From contig SVSH01000009.1 of the NCBI GenBank assembly GCA_015064395.1, positions 1 to 64,000 of the forward strand: a stretch of DNA of 64,000 nucleotides, in the 5' to 3' direction. The stretch is from Oscillospiraceae bacterium. GTDB lineage: Bacteria > Bacillota > Clostridia > Oscillospirales > CAG-272. Positions 13,186 through 20,853 of this stretch are shown here, piece by piece. A program made the translations under genes and the position numbers. Positions within the stretch are counted from its first letter, which is position 1. Each line of letters opens with the position of its first letter. The notes under the pieces are model-generated. The model made no database searches and was not told the origin of the DNA. It was given only the letters and a program-made list of their open reading frames with translations.

Positions 13186-13735
13186 TTAACTACTTCTTCT
13201 GTTTGACACGCACACAGCTGTGCGCGTGCGCTGTACCGGCTTTGATGTTACTTCTTTGTCATTCAACAAAGAAGTAACCAAGAAAATGAACCCAGGCGTT
13301 CCCCCTGGGAACCCCCTGGCATTGCCGCTCTACAAAGAGCAACAAGAGAGATCACATAAACGCTTTTAGTGCTGTGCCTCAAATTAAGACAACACGAGCG
13401 GCAGGTGAGGAAAAAAAGGGCTTTTGCTTTCCGTATTGCGAAAAAGTTATGCTTTCATAAGGTGCGTTGAACGGTGGCAAGAGTTTTTGCTATCGCATCC
13501 TGCGTGTACCTTCCGTGTTTGCAAGTTTTTTTAACTTGCAAACACAAGCGTTGAAGGAGCAAACTTTTGCGAAAAGATAAGCAGAGCGACAGCGCCGCGT
13601 CCTTTTCGCACTGCGGGTTTCCAAAGGGTATTAGACCCTTTGGTCCGCTTTCTTGGTTCGTTCTTTCTCGGATGAGAAAGAATGAACACCTATGCATTCA
13701 GCGAGCGCGTTGTGCGAGCCTGTAGGAGAAGTCCT
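13186..13735. repeat. modular intergenic repeat copy R5 (both ends)
   Basis: Left end CTTCTTCTGTTTGACACGCACACAGCTGTGCGCGTGCGCTGTACCGG with GTTACTTCTTTGT-N6-ACAAAGAAGTAAC; right end GTTCGTTCTTTCTC-GGAT-GAGAAAGAATGAAC. Confidence 0.87.
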
Positions 13736-13749
13736 TGAACTCTTCACAA

Positions 13750-14310
13750 ACTAATTCTCCGCCAAAAACCTTCTCTCCCTCGCTCGCCATAGAACGAAAG
13801 AATGAAAGATTGAAAGAATGATTTAGTAGTAGCAGTATTAGGCCCTGTTGCTTCTGTGGAAACCCAAAAAATCCTTACACACCAACACTTTTTTACCCTT
13901 CATTTTCCATTCTCACGGTTGAAAACTCTGCCTCTTTTCTGTGGTCAAAAAGTGGAAAAATCAAATTAACGCGCCAATCGGTGTCAAAGAAGCACAACTT
14001 GTGTCCAAAAAAGAGATTTGGGTTCAAAAAATAGTGCCAACTGTGGATTATTTTGTCGTCTTGTGTTGTTGAAAACTCGCGGTATCTTTTACAGATGTGC
14101 GCGCTGAATATTGGTTGTCCCCACCTTGTGAATAAATGGGAACAGTCTGAAAACATCACGCAACGACAAGGAAAAATAAGGATTGCTTTTTATTTTACAC
14201 TTGCCTATCCCCACGTTTTACACATACGCTTGTATGGAAAAATAAGGTGTGGAAAAGTGTGTGGAAACTGTGGAAAACCGAACAAAGAAATCGGGACGAT
14301 TTCTTTGTTC
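13750..14310. other. putative oriC segment (AT-rich, clustered DnaA-box-like 9-mers)
   Basis: In the dnaA-dnaN intergenic region: TGTGGATTA (14042), TGTGAATAA (14127), TGTGGAAAA (14248), TGTGGAAAC (14260), TGTGGAAAA (14269); three clustered boxes on one strand. Confidence 0.65.
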
Positions 14311-14615
14311 AACAAGATTTTGCTCAAAGGCTGAACGCCTTTGTCAAACCTGTGGTTTGAACGCAAAACTTGCCTGATGCCGGGAAGATGGATGAATAAA
14401 GGTAGGGACGATTTCTTTGTTCAACAAGTTTAGCTCAAAGGCTGAACGCCTTTGTCAAACCTGCGGTTTGAACGCAAAACTTGCCTGATGCCGGAGAGAT
14501 AGATGAATGAAATTATGATGGATTTTCCATTTCGACAAGATTTCACTCGAAGACTGGACGTCTTCGCCGAGCCTATGGCTCGGACGTGAAACTTGCCGCA
14601 CGCCGGGAAGTTTTT
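14293..14615. repeat. three tandem copies (period about 112 bp) of a three-way-junction-forming motif
   Basis: Junction cores at 14313-14372, 14425-14483 and 14536-14595: outer stem CAAG..TTTTGC/GCAAAACTTG plus two hairpins; arms differ in copy 3 but remain paired. Confidence 0.85.
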
Positions 14616-14617
14616 TA

Positions 14618-15193
14618 TTTTTTTTGACGCTCACACTGCGCCTACGGCGCGCGCTCGCTGTTTCGGTTTTGGATGACACTTCTTGCTTCGCGGCAAGAAG
14701 TGTCCAAGAAACGCGCCCGGACTTTCCCTCCGGGACCTCCCTGGCATTGCCGTTCTACAAGGATAAAGACGAGATAGACATATTGTTTCTTTGTATTGTA
14801 CTTCAAACCTTGCCAACACGAACGGCAGGCGGAGAAAGCAAAAGTTTTTGCTTTCTTTCTTGTAGGGACGGGCGTCCTCAACAAAGGCAATTCTAACATT
14901 GTGGAGAAGAAGGGGTGGGGGGGACGGAGTCAATTTGCAAAGCAAATTGATGCCGAGCGGAGCGAGGAGAGCCCCACTTTTTGCGGTAGTACCTAAGTGG
15001 TAACGCATTCCCTTCCCCACACAGGGTTAGGAAAAGTTGCAAGGGCGAACCTTTAGCTATCTGCGGGAAGAATTTTGTAAAACAAAATTCTTCGTGAGCG
15101 GGCTAACTGAACACTCCATAAGCATTTATTTTGTGCCCGCTCGGTTTTTGAGGGGGCCAGGGGAACTTTTTTCTAAAAAGTTCCCCTCGTACT
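14618..15193. repeat. modular intergenic repeat copy R6
   Basis: TTTTGACGCTCACACTGCGCC, GACACTTCTTGC-N6-GCAAGAAGTGTC, CCCGGACTTTCCCTCCGGGACCTCC, CACGAACGGCAGGCGG, 3' hairpin module next to dnaA stop. Confidence 0.83.
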
Positions 15194-15195
15194 CC

Positions 15196-16590
15196 TCACT
15201 GCCCCGTGATTTCCTTTTTCAGTTCAGAAATTTCAAGCGAGAACATATTGTCTGCCTGCATCCGGCGCTCAATGGTGTCAATGGAGGACATGATTGTTGA
15301 GTGGTCGCGATTGAAAATTTTACCGATATTCGGGAAGGACATATCAGTGATCGTACGGATCAGATAAACCGACACGTGGCGGGCGAAGGCGACCTCCTTA
15401 GTGCGGCGCGAGCCGATGATGTCTTCCCTCTTGACGCCGTACTTTTTGAAAATAGCGGCGAAGATCTTATCGACGGTTACGCTGACGGGCTCGGCGCCTC
15501 CGGAAATATCAATGATGCAGGATCTGGCCAGGTCCATGTTCAGCTCCTTGCCCGACAAGAAGATCAGAGCGCCCAGCTTTTTAATGGCACCCTCGATCTG
15601 ACGGATGTTGGAGCGCAGATTTTCGGCCAAAAACATCAGCACGTCATCAGGCATATGAATGTTGACCTGCTCGGCCTTCTTTTTGATGATGGCAATTCTC
15701 AGCTCCAGATCAGGCGGCTGAATGTCGGCGATCAGACCCCACTCGAAGCGGGTACGCAGGCGATCCTCCAGCGTTTTGATGTCGCGCGGGGGACGGTCGG
15801 AGGTCAAAATGATCTGCTTGTGCTCCTCAAAGAGCGAATTGAAGGTGTGGAAAAATTCCTCCTGCGTGGCCTCTCTGCCCGCGATGAACTGAATATCGTC
15901 GATCAGCAGCACGTCGCATTTGCGGTAGCGCTCGCGGAACTGGGAGGGAGCGTTGCTCTTGAGCGACTCGACCAGCTGATTGGTGAAATCGTCGCCCTTA
16001 ACGTAAATAATATTGATATTGGGATTATTTTTCTTGAGCTGATTGATGATCGCATACATCAGGTGCGTTTTACCAAGACCGCTCTGACCGTAAATGAACA
16101 GGGGGTTGTAGTTCATAGCGGGGCGATCGGCAACGGCAACGCAGGCGGCGTGTGCAAATTTATTGGACGCGCCGATGATGAAATTATCAAACGTATACTG
16201 GAAATCGTAGCTGGAAACGTCAGCGTGATTTGGAATGGAGGGCACGGGAGATATGTATTCGGTGGTCGATTTGTTCTCCTCCTCGCCCTGCTCCAAAATA
16301 TTGATCAGATTTTTAGGATCGACCGGCTTGCCGTTGAACACGATATCGACGTCAATGTCAAATCCCATCAGGTCAGAAAAGCCTTTTTTGATATCCTCCA
16401 GGTGGCGCTTTTTGATGATATTCAATTTCAACTCGGAGGAGGTGGAAAGGGTGATGGTATTGTTTTCAAAGCCGACGACGACCAGCTCTCCAAACCAGAG
16501 ATCTACGGTTTCGCGGCTGAGCTTGGAAGTAAAGGACTGACGCACGATGTTCCAAATATCGGCGATGTCGTTGAGGTATGCGGAAGACAT
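15196..16590 (-). CDS. dnaA: chromosomal replication initiator protein DnaA
   Basis: 464 aa; NPLFIYGQSGLGKTHLMYAI, VLLIDDIQFIAGREATQEEFFHTFNSL, FNRDHSTIMSSIDTIE. Confidence 0.97.
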   Translation of the reverse strand: MSSAYLNDIADIWNIVRQSFTSKLSRETVDLWFGELVVVGFENNTITLSTSSELKLNIIKKRHLEDIKKGFSDLMGFDIDVDIVFNGKPVDPKNLINILEQGEEENKSTTEYISPVPSIPNHADVSSYDFQYTFDNFIIGASNKFAHAACVAVADRPAMNYNPLFIYGQSGLGKTHLMYAIINQLKKNNPNINIIYVKGDDFTNQLVESLKSNAPSQFRERYRKCDVLLIDDIQFIAGREATQEEFFHTFNSLFEEHKQIILTSDRPPRDIKTLEDRLRTRFEWGLIADIQPPDLELRIAIIKKKAEQVNIHMPDDVLMFLAENLRSNIRQIEGAIKKLGALIFLSGKELNMDLARSCIIDISGGAEPVSVTVDKIFAAIFKKYGVKREDIIGSRRTKEVAFARHVSVYLIRTITDMSFPNIGKIFNRDHSTIMSSIDTIERRMQADNMFSLEISELKKEITGQ

Positions 16591-16700
16591 AAAATTTTGA
16601 CCTCCTGGTGAATGTATTTTATGGAAAAAAATGAGGTTGTTTTTGAATAAAAAATGAAATTTGGCACTCTGTTTTTGGCGTAGTTATAATTATATATAAT

Positions 16701-16755
16701 ATTATAACATATTATTAGCAAAATTACAAGGGATGTCGTAATATTTGTACGACAT
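16701..16755 (-). promoter_or_regulatory. predicted dnaA promoter with adjacent inverted repeat
   Basis: Minus strand TTGTAA-17 nt-TATAAT (-35 at 16724-16729, -10 at 16701-16706); ATGTCGTA-N7-TACGACAT at 16733-16755 just upstream of -35. Confidence 0.65.
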
Positions 16756-16787
16756 TTTTAAAAGTTTTTTATAGATTTTTTAAAGTG

Positions 16788-17432
16788 GTAACAACTTCTT
16801 CTTTTGACGCTCACACTGTGCTTCGCACGCGCTCGCTGTGCCGGTTTTAATGTCCTTTCTTTGTCGCTGAACAAAGAAAGGACGAAAGAAAATCAGCCAA
16901 AGGCTGCCGCCTTTGGAAACCGCTCCTTTGCTGCCCTACAAAGAGAAAGACGAGAGGTCGCATGAACACTTTTAGTGCTGTGCCTCGACTTAAGACAGCA
17001 CGAGCGGCAGGCGGAGGAAGCAAGAGCTTTTGCTTTCCGTTTTGCGGAAAATTCGAGCTATCAAAAGGTGCGTTGAACAGAAGCAAAAGCTTTTGCTGTT
17101 GCATCTTGCGTGCTACTTCCATGTTTGCAAGTTTTTTAACTTGCAAACGCAAGCACTGAAGATGTGTGATTTTGCGTCGTGTTGCGCGGAGCGAGAGCGC
17201 AGCGCCTACAAAGACGCACTGCGGGGTTCCAAAGGGCTCCAGGCCCTTTGGCGCCCTTCTTCCGCCACTTCTTGGGGCGTGCCAAGAAGTGGCATTAAAC
17301 GCACAGCGCGCCGCGATGTCAGATTTGGCAAGCAAATGCCAAGTTTTGTTCACCCGCTGAACACGGGCGTCATGCAAGCATGAACACAAAACTTGTGGCG
17401 CGCCCGGGGATAGAAAGCTAAATTTCAAATAA
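16788..17432. repeat. modular intergenic repeat copy R7 (both ends, carries a three-way-junction insert)
   Basis: Left end CTTCTTCTTTTGACGCTCACACTGTGCTTCGCACGCGCTCGCTGTGCCGG; GTCCTTTCTTTGT-N6-ACAAAGAAAGGAC; TTTGCAAGTTTTTTAACTTGCAAA; right-end hairpin CCACTTCTTGG..CCAAGAAGTGG. Confidence 0.85.
17340..17395. repeat. fourth copy of the oriC-adjacent three-way-junction motif
   Basis: CAAGTTTTGTTCACCCGCTGAACACGGGCGTCATGCAAGCATGAACACAAAACTTG: same outer stem and same GCTGAAC / TGAACRC positions as the copies at 14.3-14.6 kb. Confidence 0.8.
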
Positions 17433-17480
17433 CTTCTCCTTTTGATGCACAAAGTTGTGTGCGCGTCAAAAGAAGAAGTT
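17431..17480. repeat. fold-back pair of repeat termini
   Basis: AACTTCTCCTTTTGATGCACAAAGTTGTGTGCGCGTCAAAAGAAGAAGTT: left and right end motifs directly juxtaposed. Confidence 0.7.
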
Positions 17481-17504
17481 GTTTAAAATCCGGCCTTGCC
17501 CCAC

Positions 17505-17540
17505 TAAAAAAAGGAGAACGCACACCGGATTCTCCTTTGA
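17505..17540 (-). terminator. terminator downstream of copA
   Basis: AAAGGAGAACGCACACCGGATTCTCCTTT flanked by A/T runs. Confidence 0.7.
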
Positions 17541-17556
17541 AAATTATATCATTTTC

Positions 17557-17772
17557 TTATTCACATTCATACCCTGCAGCAACAACGGCATCCACCAGAG
17601 GTTTTCTTTCCACACACTCCTCTGCCATTACCACCGCATTCGCATTTTCCAGTGAAACCTCCACCGAAATTACCCCATTAACCCCCTCCAGCGCCTTTTT
17701 TACGTGCGCTACACAGTGGGGACACATCATACCCTTGACCGACAGGGTGACGGTCTGATTGTTTGATTCCAT
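17557..17772 (-). CDS. possible internally initiated CopZ-like chaperone (in frame with copA)
   Basis: In-frame ATG at 17772 preceded by AAAAGGAGGA (17783-17792); would encode 71 aa MESNNQTVTLSVKGMMCPHCVAHVKK... Confidence 0.5.
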   Translation of the reverse strand: MESNNQTVTLSVKGMMCPHCVAHVKKALEGVNGVISVEVSLENANAVVMAEECVERKPLVDAVVAAGYECE

Positions 17773-20238
17773 CGAAATAGTATCCTCCTTTTGTGTTTCA
17801 TCCGCTATATCGTCAAATGCATCATATTGTAGATTTGTTACGGTTTGCTTTTGAATGATATTTTTCTTTTTACGCTTAAAATGAACGTGAGACAAAGACA
17901 CCTTGCGCAGGCGAAGCGAATTGAGAACCACGCAAACGGAGGAAAGACTCATCGCTCCCGCCGCCAGCATAGGATTGAGCGTGACGCCAAAAGAAGACAG
18001 TGCCCCCGCCGCTATGGGAATGCAAATGGTGTTGTAAAGCAAAGCCCAAAACAGATTTTCGCGAATGCAAGCCATGGTCCGTCGGCTCAGAGCAATGGCG
18101 TCTGCCACGCCGTGAAGCGTGCTCTTGGTCAGTACCACGCCCGCACAGTCGATGGCCACGTCAGTACCCGCACCGATGGCAATTCCCACGTCAGCGCGAG
18201 CCAGGGCCGGCGCGTCGTTGATGCCGTCGCCTACCATGGCGACCGAGCATTGACCCGAAAGCTCACGCACCAATCTTTCCTTGTCTTGAGGCAAAAGCGA
18301 AGCTCTGACCCCGTTCACGCCGGCCTTGCCGGCCACAGCGGCCGCGACGGTATCATTGTCGCCCGTCAGCATCAGCGTTTCCACGCCCATGTCGGACAGC
18401 CGCGAAATAGCCGCAGGCGTATCCTCTCTGACACGGTCGGCCAGGGCAATCGCACCCACGGCCTGCCCATCGTAAGCGACGCAAACGACGGTCTTTCCCT
18501 CGCCGCCCAGCTTTTCGTTTATCTGGTCAAACCACAACAAATTCTGCTCGTCCACGCCCTGCTTCCACATGAGCGTTTTTTTACCAACCAGACAAATTTT
18601 GCTATTGACTGATCCCTTAACGCCTTCGCCTATGATAGAAACGTAGTCGGTGGCCGTGGGGGGAATGATATGCTTTTTTTCAGCGTAGCTACAGATAGCG
18701 ACCGAAAGAGGATGCGACGAATGACGCTCCACAGCGGCCGCAAGGGAGATTAGATCCTCCACCCGACCCATGGATGAGCCTATGGGGGAAAGGGATGTAG
18801 CGGTGGGGCAGACGATGCAGTCGGTGACCTCGGGGAGTCCCTCGGTCATGGTGCCCGTCTTATCCAAGCACACGACCTGTGTGGCGTGAAGCTTTTCGAG
18901 CGCCTCTGCACTTTTGAACAAAACGCCCATTTCAGCCCCTCTGCCTGTGGCCACCAAAATGGCAGTCGGGGTAGCAAGACCCAGCGCGCAGGGACAGGAA
19001 ATAACCAGGACGCTGATGGAAAATTGCAGAGCCTCGGTGATATTTTGGGTCGTGATCATCCAAAAAACGAAGGTTCCGATAGAAATAAGAAGAACAGCGG
19101 GAACGAAGAACAGACTGATCTTGTCGGCCAGTCTTGCCACGGGGGCGCGGCTGGACGCGGCGTCCTCCAACAGCTGTAAGATGTGGGAAAGCGCCGTTCC
19201 CTCGCCCACCTGCTCGACGCGGACGAGCAGACTTCCCTCTACCAGCGTGCAGGCGGCGTGTACGCGGTCGCCTACCGTTTTGTCAGCGGGAATGCTCTCT
19301 CCCGTCAGCGCGGACTCGTTGACAGCGCCCCGTCCCGAGATAATCATGCCGTCTACGGGAATGAGATCACCCTCGCGACAAAGCACCACGTCTCCAATTT
19401 GAACAGAGGAAAGAGGAACGATCTTCTGCTTATCATCCTGGACAATTATTGCGGTATCGGGCAGCATGGTAGCCAGTGCTTGAATGGCGCGGGAGGCACG
19501 CAGACGAGCGCCCTTTTCCATGTTTTTGCCCAGCGTCACCAGCGTGACGATCATGGCCGCCGACTCAAAATAAAGGTTGTGAGCAAGGGAGTGAAGCAGC
19601 TCTGTGTCTCCGCTCTGCCCTGCCATGATCATGCGGGCAACCACAAAAAGACCAAACATCATAGACGCGCCCGAGCCGATGGCAATAAGAGAATCCATAT
19701 TGGGAGAGAAGTGGCACAGTGCACGCCAGCCGCCGATGAAATAGCGGCGGTTGAGAATAAGCACGGGGGTGGTCAGCGCGAGCTGAATCAAGGCCACGAT
19801 TAGAGGGTCTTTGACAAGAACGAGACCAAACATGGGTCCCATAGAAAAAAGCATGAGGATCAGGGTCAACAGTGCGGACAGAGCAAAGGTAAACCAGGAG
19901 CGACGGAGTCTCTTTTTTTCCGTTTTTTCCGTTTGCTTTGCCGTTTGCTTGCGCTCGGTGACGGTGACATCGGCCATTTTCGCGTGATAGCCTGCGTGAG
20001 AGATTTCCGTGATCAGGGCGCGGTCAATGGCGTCCTTCCCTACCTTTTCCACAAGGCTCTCGTCGATTTCGACGTTCATAGAGGAGGTCAGCAGGCTGAC
20101 GGTGACGTCGTAAGGGCAGGAGTCCTTTCCTTTGGGTTGGATATGGTCGAGGGCTTTTTTGGCGGCGCGCTCGACGTGAGAGACGCAGGCGGCGCAGCTC
20201 ATGCCGGATATGTCGTAGCGGTATTTTTTGCGTTCCAA
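17557..20238 (-). CDS. copA: copper-translocating P-type ATPase with N- and C-terminal HMA domains
   Basis: 893 aa; GMSCAACVSHVERA (N-HMA), SCPCALGLATP, DKTGTMTEG, MVGDGINDAPALARADVG, and C-terminal GMMCPHCVAHVKKALEGVNGV. Confidence 0.95.
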   Translation of the reverse strand: MERKKYRYDISGMSCAACVSHVERAAKKALDHIQPKGKDSCPYDVTVSLLTSSMNVEIDESLVEKVGKDAIDRALITEISHAGYHAKMADVTVTERKQTAKQTEKTEKKRLRRSWFTFALSALLTLILMLFSMGPMFGLVLVKDPLIVALIQLALTTPVLILNRRYFIGGWRALCHFSPNMDSLIAIGSGASMMFGLFVVARMIMAGQSGDTELLHSLAHNLYFESAAMIVTLVTLGKNMEKGARLRASRAIQALATMLPDTAIIVQDDKQKIVPLSSVQIGDVVLCREGDLIPVDGMIISGRGAVNESALTGESIPADKTVGDRVHAACTLVEGSLLVRVEQVGEGTALSHILQLLEDAASSRAPVARLADKISLFFVPAVLLISIGTFVFWMITTQNITEALQFSISVLVISCPCALGLATPTAILVATGRGAEMGVLFKSAEALEKLHATQVVCLDKTGTMTEGLPEVTDCIVCPTATSLSPIGSSMGRVEDLISLAAAVERHSSHPLSVAICSYAEKKHIIPPTATDYVSIIGEGVKGSVNSKICLVGKKTLMWKQGVDEQNLLWFDQINEKLGGEGKTVVCVAYDGQAVGAIALADRVREDTPAAISRLSDMGVETLMLTGDNDTVAAAVAGKAGVNGVRASLLPQDKERLVRELSGQCSVAMVGDGINDAPALARADVGIAIGAGTDVAIDCAGVVLTKSTLHGVADAIALSRRTMACIRENLFWALLYNTICIPIAAGALSSFGVTLNPMLAAGAMSLSSVCVVLNSLRLRKVSLSHVHFKRKKKNIIQKQTVTNLQYDAFDDIADETQKEDTISMESNNQTVTLSVKGMMCPHCVAHVKKALEGVNGVISVEVSLENANAVVMAEECVERKPLVDAVVAAGYECE

Positions 20239-20339
20239 AGAATCGCCTCTTTTCTTACATTATTGATAGGTAGTATTATTATAAACTTTATTTGTTGATT
20301 TGTCAATGGAGGGGGGATGGGGGGGAGGGTTTTGCTAAA

Positions 20340-20803
20340 TTTCAAACAACTACTCCTCTTGACGCGCACACAGCTTCGCGCGTGCGCTGTGCCGGTTTTG
20401 ATGTTACTTCTTTGTCTTTCAACAAAGAAGTAACCAAGAAAATGAACCCGGACGTTCCCTCCGGGGCCTCCCTTACTTTGCCGCTCTACAAAGAGAAAGA
20501 CGAGAGGTCACATATACATTTTTTATGCTGTGCCTCCAATTTAGTTACCACGAGCGGCAGATATAGAAAGCAAGAACTTTTGCTATAACAAACCCATCTT
20601 GGGCGTGCGCTCATGCGCCCAAGATGGAGGAGGCTTGCGAAAGCAAAAGTCCCGGCGGCTCTCAAAAAGCCGTCGGGCGGTGGGGTCCCAAGGGGTGTCC
20701 CCTTGGTTCCCTTCTTGGCTACTTCTTGGGGAATGCCAAGAAGTAGCATAGGCACTTCCGCCGCGCGTTGTGGCGCGCCTATCTGTAGAAGCAGTTGTTA
20801 AAA
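20340..20803. repeat. modular intergenic repeat copy R8 (both ends)
   Basis: Left end CTACTCCTCTTGACGCGCACACAGCTTCGCGCGTGCGCTGTGCCGG; internal CCCATCTTGGGCGTGCGCTCATGCGCCCAAGATGG; right-end hairpin GCTACTTCTTGG-N6-CCAAGAAGTAGC. Confidence 0.85.
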
Positions 20804-20816
20804 TATTAATGCAACA

Positions 20817-20853
20817 AAAAAGCAAGTCGAACCACAAAGATCCAACTTGCTTT
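20817..20853 (-). terminator. terminator of the PBP2-like gene
   Basis: AAAGCAAGT..ACTTGCTTT immediately after the stop with a T run on the minus strand. Confidence 0.7.

Noticed and set aside
14293-14615. CRISPR array
   Set aside because: Only three units with a period of about 112 bp, internally paired and diverging in the arms; no identical short repeats or spacers and no cas genes.
15060-15145. GAATTTTGTAAAACAAAATTC and GAGCGGGCT..GCCCGCTC as another three-way junction
   Set aside because: Palindromic insert in R6, but it lacks the conserved CAAG..CTTG frame and the two-hairpin order.
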